Shown: positions 24,659 to 37,084, numbered from the stretch's first letter. The stretch: 64,000 nt of DNA from Tetracentron sinense (GCA_015143295.1 CM026568.1:37890441-37954440); one strand, 5' to 3'. The notes: generated by a model not told the origin, from the letters alone. Program-made: numbers and translations.

Positions 24659-26147
24659 TGTTAGCCTTTAGATTTTTAACCTAAGGTAACATATTTGATT
24701 TTGATGATAACACAATAATAGAATGATTTTTGTGTTACTAATGTTCTATTGAGTTTAAGTGTAATTCAGTTTATGAAGAGCATTAACACATCATTCAAGA
24801 TAAAAAGATGGAAATGCAATCAAGCCTATGAAAGATTCTCCATCAAGCCATAGAAAGAAAACATTTGGATCTCATTGAAGATAATTAAAGATCTTGCCAA
24901 AGGCCAAAGTCCAAGTCGGATCATCATAAAGATTGAAGGATCTTAAAGCTAAAGCCAAATCTACTCAAGATCGAGATTGAAGATTGAAGACTCTCAAGAA
25001 GGTTTTATAGTTTATTATTTAGTTTTTTAGAGTACTTAGGATTTATGTAAGAAATCCTCAAAGTTTAGTCTGTTGAATTACCCAATACTTAGATTGACCA
25101 TAAATGCCTTAAGACCCAATTGAATATCAATCTAATGACCGAAAACATAATAATTATCTTGATTAAGATAAGATATAAGACCAAGGAAATCGTGCCAATT
25201 GATTTGGTTAAACAAAGAAGTGTTTTATATGAAAAAACAATGGACTCGTCGACGACTCCCTAGAGCCTATCATAACTCGTCAACGAATGGAAACAAATTC
25301 TTCAAAAATCTATCTGGCTTGAACTCGGCGTCGAATCTAAGTTCATTACTTGAACTCATTGACGAATTCATGCGGGAAAAAACTTGCAATGCTGTAATGA
25401 CTATATTTCAACGGCTCTTTGAGTTCCCAAGATGCCTTCAATGACTATATATTTGCAAGAGATATAAATAGGAATGCTTTATGAATGAAATTAAGAACTC
25501 CAATACTTCCAATCATTAAAATCATTTACTCAAAGCTTGGATTTCCAAATCTATTGAGTTCAACCTAGAAATCTCAAATCCTAGTTTTTGAGCTTTTCAA
25601 CTTCAATCTTTGAGAGATTTTCTAGAGAGTGTTAAATCATTTATCAGCTCGTGTAAGGAGCATTATCTGAGTGCAAATTTCTCTTGTCAAAGAGGTTGCA
25701 AAATCAAGTGGTCCATGGGACACTTGTCCGTGAAGTCGGAAGCTTTGTAAGGTTTGATCTCTACCCGGAAAGAGATTGAGAAAGTCTGGTCACTACCCGA
25801 AAAGTGGTATAATTCTAGGGAGGATTGTTTTATAACAAGGTTTGATCTTCACCTGGAAGAAGATTGACGATTGAGAGTAAATTGTGGTGAATCCTCTAGC
25901 GGGTATAACTTGAGACGGGGACGTAGGCGGGTTGCCAAACCTCGGGAACAACATTGTGTGTCAAATGTTTGCATTCTCTCTAACTCTTTTCTTTATATTC
26001 TTGTTTGAATTTATTAAGTGGAATTGCATAAATTTATATTCCCTTTAACTTGTCTAAGTTGAAATTTCGCTTAGGGAAGTAGAAAGAATTTTAAATTTGT
26101 CGTTGACCCTATTCACCTCCCTCTAGGGTCTAAACCTTGGGCAACAA
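24659..26147 (+). repeat. 3' LTR of element B
   Basis: It runs from TGTTAGCC to GGGCAACA, 1489 bases. It contains palindromic CTCGTCGACGA words near 25245 and CTCGTCAACGAATGG near 25270, and ends with a block (CACCTCCCTCTAGGGTC) shared with solo LTR E on the opposite strand. Confidence 0.88.
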
Positions 26148-26152
26148 TTTGG

Positions 26153-26470
26153 TGCCTAGATAATGTTGGCTTGTACCTTCTCCCAAACAAAGTGACAATC
26201 TATCTTGATATGTTTTGTTCTTTGATGAAATACTAGATTGGAAGCGATGTATATAGCATATTGATTATCAGAGTACATATCCATAGGTAGAGAAGTCTTA
26301 ATTCCCAAAGCTTGCAAAAGAGCTTGGATCCATGTTAATTCACTCGTGGTAGATGTCACGGCCCTATATTCAGCTTCAGCACTAGAATGAGCAACAACGG
26401 TGTGTTTCTTACTTCTCCAAGTAACTAAATTACCTCCAACAAATGTGCAATATCTAGTAGTAGATCATCT
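26153..26470 (-). pseudogene. RNase H segment of element C
   Basis: It encodes AEYRAVTSTTSELTWIQALL, then DMYSDNQYAIYIASN and the HIKIDCHFVWEK motif of copia RNase H, with the acidic D of the SDNQ motif present. It is joined in order to the piece at 22212-22315. The domain degrades the RNA of the RNA:DNA hybrid during reverse transcription. A stop (near 26463, in the SR/K region) separates it from RT. Confidence 0.88.
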
Positions 26471-27460
26471 ATCAACTGGGCTCCCTGCCCAATCTGCATT
26501 AGTATAACCTGTGACTTTAGTACGACCATTTCTCTGCATCCATATTCCATGACTAGGTGAGGCCTTCAAGTACTGAATAATCCTATTAACTACATTCATA
26601 TGACTGACCCTTGGAGCATGCATAAACTGACTAACCAAACTAATTGTATATATAATATCTGGACAAGTGATAGTCAAATATATTAATTTTCCAGCCAATC
26701 TTTGGAACTGACCGATATTCTCTAAGAGTTCTCCATCCAATCCAAGTTTACCAAAGTTGTCAGTGGGAGTTTTAGCAGGTTTTTCACCCAATTTTCCTGT
26801 TTCTTGTAGTAGGTCAATGACTTACTTTCTCTTATTAAAAAATAAGCCTTTCTTTGAATGAGCAATTTTCATTCCCAAAAGATTCCAAATCTTCGATAGC
26901 AAATATATGTGAAGAAGAGATTTCAGCTTAGTAATTTCTTGGTTATCATCTCCTGTAATGACAATATCATCTACATAAACCAAAATAACAGTAAAACCAG
27001 AAACACTTTGCTTAGTAAATAAAGAGGATTCAACTGAACTTCGTCCAAATCCGCTACCCATGAGAACATAACTCAGTTTTGCATACCAAGCTCTAGGAGA
27101 TTGTTTAAGACCACACAAGGCCTTATTTAGCTTACATACTAGGTCCATTTGAGACTCCTAAGGATATCTTGGTGGAAGGCTCATGTAAACTTCTTCTAAA
27201 TCTCCATGTAGGAAGACATTTTTTATGTCCATTTGAAACAATGGTCAATCATGATTAATAGCAATAGATAAAAAATCCGACTCTATTCATTTTGCAGCAG
27301 GGGCAAAAGTTTCCTTATAGTCAACTCCGTAAGTCTAAGAAAAACCTTTTGCTACTAATCTAGTCTTGTGTCTCTCAATAGTTCCATCACTATTGTACTT
27401 AATTTTATACACCCATCTACGTCCCATAGTTTTCTTTCCTTAAGTAATCTGACAATGTCT
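26465..27460 (-). pseudogene. Reverse transcriptase segment of element C
   Basis: Minus-strand pieces contain DLVCKLNKALCGLKQSPRAW, the catalytic YVDDIVITGDD, and the later LAGKLIYLTITCPDIIYTIS with WAGSPVDR at the end. The FF..K and YVDD blocks mark a Ty1/copia RT. Frameshift and stop at about 26820 break the frame, and the N-terminal part (27149-27460) is only partly readable because of stops. The key Asp pair is retained, but the protein could not be made whole. Confidence 0.9.
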
Positions 27461-27960
27461 CACGTAGGATTTTTTTCAAGAGCTTGAAGTTCTTCCCCCA
27501 TGGATTTTCTCCAAACTAGTTGGGCATTGGCTTCACAAAAGCTATTAGGCTCATTAGAGATAGAACTTGAAAAGGCTAAATGTGATGGAGACATATTATT
27601 ATAGGTCAAGTGATTTTGGATGGGAAAGGTTGTAGCATGATAGGTATAAAAATCTTGCAATTTAGTAGGGAGATAAGATATTTTAGTTGTCCGACGCTGA
27701 GAAGCTTCATGTGCGGTCATTGTGGGAACTTCAGGTGAGGCATCTTCTTTATTTTCAATGACTGATGGCTCGGATAGAGGCACTACAGTTGATTCCGGCA
27801 CTATAGTTGATTCTGGGCACTGGCTAGGGGTAGAGTTAACACTTGGACTAGCATTTGGAAGAGGGACCATGTTAGTAAAACACTTTCCCTGGGACCGAGT
27901 CCCAGTGCCATCATTAGACTGAGTTTGGAAAAAAGTATTCAACCTCAAAAAAATGAACAT
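27461..27960 (-). pseudogene. Integrase-RT linker region of element C
   Basis: It is a Ser/Pro/Thr-rich segment with SQRRTTKISYLPTKLQDF (chromatin-like linker region usual in copia) ending in MGEELQALEKNPT, which is the normal start of the copia RT domain (EMxALxxNxT). It overlaps the integrase frame by a shift at about 27950. Confidence 0.8.
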
Positions 27961-28765
27961 CTAGGGATATGAATGGTGTTTTTACTTTTAGGGTCATAAC
28001 ATTTGTTTCCCTTTTTGGTGGAAGAGTAACCAAAGAAGACGCATCTGATAGCATGAGCATCAAGTTTATCGTGATGAGATGTGGAAACACGAACATAACA
28101 GATACACCCAAAAGTACGAAGATGAGAGAGGTCAATTTTCCGATTTTTTACAACTTCAAGGGGAGACTTACAGCCAAGGACACGACTAGGGAGTCTGTTA
28201 ATCAAGTATGCGGATGCAAGAACACCTTGAGACCAGTACTGTTTGGGTACATGCATTTGAAATATAAGAGCTCTGATAATTTCTAAATGATGCCTATTTT
28301 GCGGTTCGGCCACACCATTTTGTTGTGAGGTGCTCACACAACTAGTTTGATGAATAATGCTATGACTACTCAAATACTGAGAGAAAAGATTATTAATAAA
28401 TTCAGTATCATTATCTGATCGAAGAATCTTGACACGGGCACTAAATTGATTAGCAATATATTATGAAAATCTTTAAAAGCAGAGAAAATTTCACTTTTAA
28501 ATTTTAACAAATAGATCCATGTATCACGAGACCAATCATCAATAAAAATAACAAAATACTAATAGCCATCAAAAGAGTCTACGGGAGCATGGCCCCAAAC
28601 ATTAGAGTGAATCATCTCAAAAGGTTCAGCAGACACAGATAAAGAAGAACCAAAAGGTAAATGAGTTTGTTTGGAATATTGAAATGTCCCACAAGTGTGC
28701 GAATTACGAGATGCAGTGAGGAAAATCAAAGACAAGATGTGATCAGATGGATGCCCTAAACACAT
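27945..28765 (-). pseudogene. Integrase segment of element C
   Basis: On the minus strand, PFEMIHSNVWGHAPVDSFDGY begins the catalytic core (the first acidic position appears as N of SNVWG). Later come TSCVSTSQQNGVAEPQNRHH, with the conserved E of the core, and SQGVLASAYLINRLPSRVLG. Frame breaks lie between 28373 and 28559. The domain would insert cDNA into the genome. It is inactive here, both by frameshift and by the change at the first acidic residue. Confidence 0.85.
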
Positions 28766-29140
28766 GTGCTAGGCACACTGAGTTTTGGTGGAGGTAGCAT
28801 TCAATGCGTGTTTGGTTTGGGTAAGCAAGTACAAACCATGCGAAAAGATGCCTTCACCAATCTTCTTCCCCGTGACTCGATCTTGAACCACCACAAAATT
28901 GGGAGAAAAATTGACGTCACAATTGAGGGTATTAGTGAGTTTCCCGACAGACAATAATTTTGAAGGAATGTAAAGTGCCTTTGAACTAGGGTATGTGGGG
29001 AAAATATTGACAGTGCCATGACCATGAATGGGAACCGAAGTCCCATTGGCAATGAAAACAATTTGTTCATTATTTTTAGAAATAAAATCTACCAAACAGT
29101 CTGAATCATTAGTTATGTGATCGGTGGCACCAGAGTCCAC
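28766..29140 (-). pseudogene. Protease and pre-integrase segment of element C
   Basis: It has WTLDSGATDHIT-type wording (DSGATDHIT at the start), the active site of an aspartic protease of copia type. After about 90 residues comes GEGIFSHGLYLLTQ, as in the GAG-pre-integrase domain. A frame change joins it to gag (overlap 29113-29140). Confidence 0.9.
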
Positions 29141-30158
29141 AATCCAAGTACAATTATGAGAGGCAGGCGAAAAAAAACTTTGAGATTACGTGAGACATGG
29201 GTAGAAGATAAAGGTTTTGAGGTAGAGGATTCAGGCTTACTGAGTTGTTGGAGAAGCTTAGCTAGTTGCCTAACTGAAATGGGAGTATCTAATGCGATAT
29301 TGTCGATATCCGATGTAACATTGTTGACCATTTTATCAACTTTAGGCTTCAAATGGGGGTATAGAATCCAACAATTGTTTTTAGTGTGACCAATTTTAGT
29401 ATAATGATCACAATGGCGACCTTTTCCCCGACCTCGAGAAAAATAGTGTTCCCTATCAATATTATCAACATGTTTCTTATTGTCCTTTTTATCGAGCTTT
29501 AGGGCACTAGATTCAAATTTCACACTAATGATCTTAGACCCAACACTCATGGCTTTCTTTCTGGTTTCTTCTTGATGAAGGGCAACACAAGCAATAGAAA
29601 GTGAGGGAACTTCTCGCCCCATCAAAATTTGACTTCGAAGACTTTCATATTCAGATTTCAAACTAGCCAATAATTGAAACATTTTGTCCTGCTCAACCCT
29701 TTGTTGTAGAGTCTTAAGGTCTGTCGTAGATGGACAATATAAGGTTAATTCATCCCACATGTTTTTCAATTTTTCAAGATGTTCTGTAAAAGAGTTCTCT
29801 CCTTGTTTGCATTTAGCAATCTCTTGTTTTAATTGAAAATTTTAAGCAACATTATTTTGATAACCATACAAATCCTTAACCGAGTCCCAAAGATCCATTG
29901 CCGTTTCGGAGAAGGTGAATATTTCAGCGATCTTGGATTCCATAGAGTTAAGAAGCCAATACATAACCAATTGGATTCCCATTTTTTAAACTTTGGATCA
30001 TCCAAACTAGGAGCACTCCTTTTTTTTTTTATTGATGTGCCCTAGTTTTGATTTTCCTCCAAGGGATAAGGAAACTGCTCTAGACCATGGGACATAGTTA
30101 AGTCCATTCAAGAGAACCGAAGAGAGATTCTGCTTGGGTTACTATCTCCTTCAGCCAT
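29113..30158 (-). pseudogene. Gag segment of element C
   Basis: The zinc knuckle CDHYTKIGHTKNNCW (near 29370-29412) and the UBN2 end MFQLLASLKSEYESLRSQIL are legible. The likely start is ATG at 30156-30158 (MAEGDSNPSRISL), with stops in the first 40 codons and further frameshifts at 29770-29860. Gag forms the particle in which reverse transcription occurs. Confidence 0.85.
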
Positions 30159-30544
30159 TAAAAAGGAACTTAAAAATAAAAGGTTAAATGGATAGATCTC
30201 ACCAAATTAGACACCAGCTATGCTACCTTTTGAGATTGTTCCACAACAGAATCTCCAATTTGTGGTCCGGATTTCTCAAGCTATAAAGAGTATCCCTTAT
30301 TTGCTTCTCAAGGATACTTATAAAAGAAGAAAAAAAACGACTGACAAGAATATTGGGTGCACAAGTCCAACTATACACTCATTCTGGACTTCAATAGAGT
30401 AGTCCAACAGCATCAAAACAAAAAATCTACAGTTTGCTACAATCCAATAGCATCAAAGAAAAAACTTGCACTTTGCTACACTCCAAGAGTGGCTACGGTT
30501 TGCAATTTGGCAAGCAATAGCAACAACCATTTTGGTGATGCAAC

Positions 30545-30874
30545 TGTTGAGTGTTGTTTATCGCCTCCGCTCCTAGGTGCCGCGTATTGCACCCCATTTG
30601 TCCCGTGACCCTCTTATGTTCATTGTTACTACTCTCTCCATTAGATCGGTCTTTTGGAGTAGTTGGTTGTTAACATGGTATCAGAGCGCTGGTTACGATT
30701 TGGTCACGGGTTCGATTCTTTCCACCCTTTGGGTGAGGGGGAGTGTTGAGTATTGTTTATTGCCTCCGCTCCCGAGTGCCACGTATCGCGCCCCATTTTC
30801 CCCGTGACCCTCTTATATTCATTGTTACTACTCTCTCCATCAGATCGGTCTTTTGGAGTACTTGGTTGTTAACA
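30545..30874 (+). mobile_element. TRIM1, miniature LTR retrotransposon
   Basis: Two 131-bp LTRs (30545-30675 and 30744-30874, TGTTGAGT...GTTAACA) enclose 68 bases. The internal part starts directly with TGGTATCAGAGCG, a primer site for initiator Met-tRNA, and ends with the purine tract GGGTGAGGGGGAG. Flanks GCAAC/ACAAC are a near-perfect 5-bp duplication. This is the full plan of a terminal-repeat retrotransposon in miniature, without any gene; it must move with proteins of another element. It is inserted in the leader of element C. A second copy is at 38481. Confidence 0.93.
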
Positions 30875-30940
30875 ACAACAACAGCACAACACCCATGTCC
30901 TTCTAACTATGAAAGGTACGGAAACCTGCTGTAGCAACCC

Positions 30941-30952
30941 GCTCTGATACCA
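30941..30952 (-). other. Primer-binding site of element C
   Basis: GCTCTGATACCA on the plus strand is, on the minus strand, complementary to the 3' end of initiator Met-tRNA and directly abuts the 5' LTR. Confidence 0.92.
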
Positions 30953-31033
30953 TAAAGTAGCAATCAAAAAGATAAGTGGATTTATGTGGTTCGGCAGGGT
31001 GCCTATTCCACGGAGAAGAAGGGAGAGAGATGT
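30953..31033 (-). repeat. 5' LTR of element C, part 1 (split by CACTA)
   Basis: It aligns with 19272-19352 and continues at 37594-37724 after the CACTA insertion; TGT is duplicated at the break. Confidence 0.92.
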
Positions 31034-31059
31034 CACTACAAGAAATTTACCGGGCAGCA

Positions 31060-31580
31060 ACGGAAATATGTCCGTCACTAATAGTCGATTTTCCGTCACT
31101 AACACTATTAGTGACGGAAAATCATTCATTGCTAATCCGTTACTATTGCTTCCATGGCTAAAGGTATGTAGAGATGGAAATATATTTCTGTCGCTAATTA
31201 GTGACGGAAACTGTTCGTCACTAATAATGCAAATGACAAGTACGAATTTAGTGACGGAAACAAAGTTGTGGTGGAAATATTTCCGTCACTATTAGTGGCA
31301 GACATATATCCGTCTCTAATGTACTTAATAGTGACGAAAATATTTCCATCACTAGTATATTTAATAGAGATGGAAATATGTCCGTCACTTAAGTTAGGAG
31401 TGACAGAAATATTTCTGTCACTATTAAGTACATTAGAGACGGACATATGTCCGTCACTAATATCTTAAGGTAAGTTGCAACAGAAATATTACCGTCTTTA
31501 TTAACAGTAATAGTAACGGAAATATTTCCGTCAATAATTAGCATGAGGTATTAGTGACGAAATATGTCCGTCGCTAATGG
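31060..31580. repeat. Left subterminal array of the CACTA element
   Basis: At least a dozen AAATATTTCCGTCACTA-type words occur in both orientations at 20-60-base spacing. Presumed transposase-binding repeats. Confidence 0.88.
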
Positions 31581-31698
31581 TTTTTTTTTTTTAAATGCTG
31601 CACCTGCACCTGTTTCCAGGGATGACTGACGGACATTTCCCCAAGTTGGAATAAGCATGTGCAACTAACACATGATTCGGGATTATGCATTCCCAAAC

Positions 31699-33566
31699 TG
31701 TAGAACCCCAAATCCCATTTGTATAGCTGATCAATAGTGTGTGAATAGTGTCGGTGAAGGCTTGAAGCCTTATGTGTTGTATGGTTGGTTTTAATAAAAA
31801 ATGGGGTTTCACTCAAGTTTCGGGTTGAGTGTGTAATGAAAAGATATACTAGGTTTCATGTTTGGGTTATTCAAAACTAAGAGGAAAAATGTTCTAAGTG
31901 TTAAAATGAGAAAAACAACAAAAATGGCAAGAAACAGAGCAAAACCATTCGACCGGTTTTGCTACCAGTCAACCGATACCCATTACTGGTCGACCGATGA
32001 TCGTACTTTTTGTATAGGGTTTTATTCCAGAGAGGGGTGTTTGGACCGGTCGACCGATCCCCCAAAATTTTTCCATTTTGGTCTGTTTCACTAAAAATTT
32101 AAGGGTAGGATGGTCATTTGACCACCCTTTTTTCTATATAACCCAATTTTCGTGGGTTGAGGGTTTCATAAACCCTCAAGTTTGCATTTTAGAGATTTTT
32201 GAGAAGGAAGAAGGGAAGAATTAGGGTTTTAGAATAAGGGTTTGTTGGATGATCAATTAAAGCTTGGATCTCTTCTTTCAAGCAAAGATCATTTTTCTTT
32301 AAAGCTTGGATCTCATTTCTCAAATATCCTCAAGATCTTCTCCAATCTTCAAGGTTAGTACTTTCTACTACCTAACTTAGTGATAAACTAGATCCATAAC
32401 TTAGGTTTTCAAGTTGAAAGGGTAGAGATGTATACATGAATTTCAAATTTCTAAATCTACCATGACTTCCCTAAATTATATGAACTATAAAGTAAGATAT
32501 GAGTGTAATAGGCTAAGTAACCATGATCTATGCAATGTTTGCCAAATGTATGATACCTAGTGCCAAGATTTCCATGTTTAAAGCTTTTTCAAGAGTACCA
32601 TGATGCTTTTAGGGTTCTTCCACAAATGTTCCATTTCTATCATGCCTATAGGTGTTTTCTTTAAGATCTCCCATGTCTATATAAATGTTTGAATGCTATA
32701 CATTACTCCTTTAAGTACTTCCACAAATGTTCCAGATGTTAGTGAGTCTAGTATGTCCGTCCATTTCATAGTTCGGGTATTGGCTACCTAGGGCACTAAC
32801 ATCTGGCTTCAAGAAAACAAGACAAGTCAAGCAAGACTAGACCATGTGAGTCAACATAACAAGACAAAACAAGCATGATTCTCACGAGACAAGAACAAGA
32901 CAAGAATGGTTTTTAAGAATGAAGAACATGTTTTGAAACACGAACCGATATTTTTACAAATAAGTATGAATTATGCACACGGAGTTTTATACGGGTTTTC
33001 GCATTAGTCTCATGCATCTCATGTACATTTATGTAATTTAAATCAGAATCATGAAATTGTTTATGTTATTACTATTGTTAGCTAGTAGCTTGTACTCGCT
33101 GAGTATTCCATGCTCAACCGTACATTTTATGTCGGCAGGTGTACTATTCGACATTTGTGCTCCTGACCCATGGGTCGAGGAGGACTATGGTGAGGAGGAG
33201 CCTCTTATTGAGCTAGCAGTGGAGCCTCAGGTGGAGGCTAGAGACTTAGACATCTGGCCTTACCAGGATGACTACTGAGAGAGAGACAAGGAGAGATAGA
33301 GTCCTTTGTATTTTGTATTTTGTATTTTGTATTTTGTATTTTGTATTTTGATGAGTGGGCATGTCCACTCCTACACTGGAGATGGTAGTATATAACTTGG
33401 AATACTGATCATGTATAGAAAAGAAAAAGTTAGTTTACGCTTTTGTACTTGATTTAGATTTCCACTATATAAATGTCTTGTTCATGTTGCAAGATGGTTT
33501 GTCAAGATTCATGTTAGTCACGTCTAAAGTCTCACCTAACTCTTAGGGGGATTTTGGGGCGCGACA
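31699..33566 (+). mobile_element. Solo LTR G with 5-bp duplication, inside the CACTA element
   Basis: It starts TGTAGAACCCCAAATCCC and ends GGGATTTTGGGGCGCGACA, the two ends being imperfect inverted repeats. CAAAC stands at both sides (31694-31698, 33567-33571). A TATA box (CTATATAACCC) lies at about 32136. A block of TGATCGACCGGT-type words at 31950-32065 and (TTTTGTATT)n at 33309-33350 are internal. The plan equals that of LTR H (54408-56547). Confidence 0.9.
33051..33278 (+). other. Short acidic open frame within LTR G
   Basis: It is 75 codons; a hydrophobic start (KLFMLLLLLASSLYSL) is followed by an acidic tail (WVEEDYGEEEP). In the same relative place LTR H has a frame with APWIEVVEEGDSLVEGGWD. 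A splice-acceptor-like TTTTATGTCGGCAG lies just before the acidic part. It may be a remnant exon carried in the LTR or an accident of sequence; I cannot tell. Confidence 0.3.
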
Positions 33567-33571
33567 CAAAC

Positions 33572-35080
33572 TGTCCATGAGGACAATTCAAGAATCATTT
33601 GATAACAAATACTTCTCTTAACAGACATGGCGAATAAATTGTTAAATATGATGTTTGATCGACATGGGAACTAAACATCGTAAATTACAACTAATTCGTC
33701 CAATTCGATGATAAGAGGAACACTTGTTACACAAGGATGCTTGAACGGGAGATCTATGTTTCAATGCATGCACATACACAATGATGTTTAAAGATAAACA
33801 GTTGTTCATTCTTTAACTACCATGATTCATATAAGAAAAACAGATCCCTCAATGATCTTGGCTCCATCCATATTTTTTTTAATGGTAACTCGAGGGTGGC
33901 CCCAACCAATTTATTAAAACATAAAATTTCAGTAAAACATCATTTCCCACATTAACACGGCCCTTACTATATAATAAAATAGCTCTGACTATCTTATTGT
34001 ACCATATATATACACATAATGATATAACGATATATAACAAAGAGACAAGTTTCTTAGCTATGTAATTAAGCTAATTCTCTAATGGAGAACATGCATCATA
34101 TTAGGAAAACGATTTACCATGACAAATAATAATATTACAACTAAATCATATGAAGTAGAAAGGTTGTGATTGCTTAACCTACAATACCAAGGTCTACTTA
34201 TAAAGCAATTGATCTCTACTTTATGTGATGGTTACATATATACTCTCTATGAATGAGGTCACCCTATCAATGATGCATGATCATACATTTAGTGTAGTAA
34301 TTATCATTCGTAAAGGAAGGTTTGAGAGTATTTTTCCAATTTTCACTAATAATCTGTACATTTTGAGTAGACTACTATGTGTTGACTCTACAACAACACC
34401 ATTTTGATAATCACTTAGATGACCAAATAATAGATGATGCACTGTACCCATTCACAAATACCATGATAAAGCAAATAAGCTAACTTACATAAAATAAAGT
34501 GTCACATAAGTATTCTGAGTAGAGAGATAACAATGAATAAAAAGAAATAATAAAATGCTCAAATGTAAAAATTCTTTACACTATAAGAACTTCATTTTTT
34601 TTTTCCAAGTTTGTGCATCAGATAAGTCAAAACGTGAATGTGAAGCTAGATCAATTAGGCTGTAATATTTGAGCCATATTTTAAGAGAAAATGTGTGCAT
34701 AAAGCTAATCCCTAATCTTGTCATATGATTACTTAGAGATAAGGGTAACCTCTAACATCTTCCCAAAAGTAGGTAATCTCTTTCTTAAAGACAACTGAAC
34801 TCTTTTTTAATTTCGTTCAAGTGCATGATTGGACACTATAGAAAGGATTAGTGGCCCTTGTTTGTAGCATTGGATTTTCAATCAGAGTATTTTTAAGGTT
34901 ACATCGCTTGTCTTTATTTTTTTCAAATTTATTTATTTCAAGGGAGTGATGCATTTATCCCTAAACCCATTAGAATTTGATTTTCCAACATTTTTGGTAA
35001 CAAATTTCATCCCCAACTTTTGTTCCTATTGAGATCTAATCTAATGCAATCTCTCTCTCTCTCTCTCTCTCATTTTTATT
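33572..35080. other. CACTA interior without recognisable gene
   Basis: AT-rich sequence, no long frames, a (CT)n run at 35053-35071. No element boundaries seen. Confidence 0.5.
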
Positions 35081-35375
35081 TGAGTCTAGAATATCTCCTA
35101 TAGTTTCAAGTTTCAACAAGAGCAAGTATCTGCCGGAAACAATGACAGTGGGAACTGTAGAGGGACCACCTTACTCGGTAGGGCGGCGTAATCAAGAAGC
35201 TCAAATGGCAAATACAAATTTTACAAATACAAATCAAGGGTTTAATAGCAGAAAACTCATCAACAAGACTTGTTTTCCCGAGTCTGGTATTCTTGGTATG
35301 TTGGAGCATGATTTAATAGATGGCAGACTTGCTTTTCAGTATTCAACATATCTTTCCTCTTGGAGAACTGAATGA
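35081..35375 (+). pseudogene. Possible captured gene fragment in the CACTA element
   Basis: An open frame runs through FNKSKYLPETMTVGTVEGPP, continues for about 75 residues of normal composition and ends at a stop at 35373-35375. Upstream CTCCTATAG at 35095-35103 would be a good splice acceptor in front of it. The amino-acid order is unlike the low-complexity frames around it. CACTA elements often carry host gene pieces. I do not recognise the protein, and there is no proof that the fragment is of host origin. Confidence 0.3.
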
Positions 35376-36093
35376 AATTGATGGTAGTTCTATGCTAGTC
35401 GAGTTTAAAATCTATGTAATAATGCATGAGTGATTGGTCATCCATGATTCTGCATCCTTTTCTTTGGTTGATCTTAGTATAGAGGCTTCACATACACCCT
35501 TGAGTAACCCTCAACAAGTCTTAGAAGTGAAAACCCAAGAAAGAGGTAATTCCTTGTTTGGAATAACTAACCAAACAAAACTTATTGGGGGTTAGTCCAC
35601 TATTTATTTTTTGTTGATGAATAGCCAGACTTTAGTTAAGAGAGTAATTACATGAGATGGGGATACGTGAATCCCCCCTCCCACCCGACACAAAAAAAAA
35701 AAAAGAGGAAGAAGAAAAAAAATGTTAAAAATTGACTCAGGAGTCTTCAAATATAAGTTTGCATGACGACTGAGATTCCCTGTTATACATGTGCATGGAC
35801 AAACAGTCTCTTAAATCCAAGGGACAGAAGAGTCCATAAAATACATACTACAATAAACATGACAATGGCATCAGTATATTAGATATTATTTCCATTTATG
35901 TATTCCAAACAAAAAAATTCTTTCAAAAGGTAAACTGTAAGAGTCTCTGATAGGCATAATAACAAAATGGTTACTTGTAAAAGCCCATATTTTCAAGATA
36001 GGAGAGCACATGCACGTGGAATGAGGACAAGACCCTATAATCTAAATGGAGATCCTTCGATGGATAAGAAATATTAGGCATGAAGTTAAATAT

Positions 36094-36262
36094 TATCACC
36101 ACCCTCACCACCACTACTACCCACCTCCCACCCCACTACCACCCCCACCCCCAATCACAACCACTCCCACCACCTCTACCCCCAAACATTGCAATTTCGT
36201 ACTCCTTCCCCCCCCCTCCCCACCCCCCCACCACCACCACCACCACCACCACCTTCATCATG
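36094..36262. repeat. Polypyrimidine CCA/CAC-rich simple repeat
   Basis: Runs of CCACCC and (CCA)n, with His/Pro/Thr-rich apparent frames that are artefacts. Confidence 0.9.
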
Positions 36263-36716
36263 ACAATTTCCCCAACACCATTCCTTTGTAAATTTTGTAA
36301 CATGACATGTATAAGTTAAACAATTTAACAAGACTTTATAATTAGATGAATAAACATTTAATTATATACAATTGAAATAATATAACATTGATCTTGTTTT
36401 TTCGCATTCAAATTTGATTTTATCATTTTTGTTCTCTATGAATGATTCTGACTGGCTATTTTCAAATGGATTTTAGCATAGAAGTATTATAGAGAATTCA
36501 GGTTGATGAACAATACTAAAAGGTACTACTGCCTGGCTAATCATGCGAATTCCGACAAAAAATGCAAACAAACATTTTTTACTCCAAGCAAGAAATCTTA
36601 GAGTAATGAAAAATCACTAAATAGTTTTTACCTGGACTCGTAGCGAAGATTGAAAATGCTCCAAACACCTGAAATCACATTAATCAAAATACAAAAATTA
36701 GGTCTTCTTCTAGCTA

Positions 36717-36993
36717 GAGAGAAAAAGAGAGAGAGAGAGAGCATGAAAGGCGGAGAGAGAGACGGATAGAGTGAGATGGACAAAGAGAGAGAGGGAGAGA
36801 TAGAGAGAGTGAGACAGATAGAGAGAGAGAGAGAGGGAGAGAGACAGAGAGAGCGCGAGAAGGAGAGCGAGAGAGTGAGAGTGAGAGAGAGATAGAGATA
36901 GAGAGCGAGAGAGAGAGAGAGAGAGCGCACGAGAGGGAGAGAGAGCGAGAGAGAGAGATAGAGAGCAGGAGAGAGAGAAAGAGAGAGAGAGAC
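36717..36993. repeat. Long (GA)n purine tract
   Basis: About 275 bases of near-pure GAGAGA with scattered C and T. The two long Ser/Leu-rich minus-strand frames across it are dinucleotide artefacts. Confidence 0.95.
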
Positions 36994-37084
36994 TTACCGA
37001 GGTGGCCGGAAGGGGGTCAGAGGCGAGGACAGCGGGAAGCAGCGGCAAAAATTTGGGGAAGATAGGTTTCACGGGTATTGATTT

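Larger units (their letters stand above)
22316..26147 (+). mobile_element. Deleted copia element B (SIRE-like), non-autonomous
   Basis: Flanks ATATG (22311-22315) and ATTTG (26148-26152) are a target duplication with one change. A truncated 5' LTR (22316-22476) is followed directly by the gag region, then a long spacer, a purine tract (GGGGGAGAAATG at 24337 and GGGAAGAT at 24651) and a full 3' LTR. No protease, integrase or RT is present, so one deletion removed most of the 5' LTR and leader and another all of pol. It is nested inside element C in the opposite orientation. Confidence 0.88.

Noticed and set aside
30577..30934. Two similar 60-76-codon frames (RSVFWS motif twice)
   Set aside because: They are the repeated LTRs of TRIM1 read as protein.
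36046..36319. His/Pro/Thr-rich plus-strand frames
   Set aside because: Product of a CCA/CCCACC simple repeat.
36628..37072. Two long Ser/Leu-rich minus-strand frames (100 and 120 codons)
   Set aside because: They translate a (GA)n tract; every frame through it is open and low-complexity.
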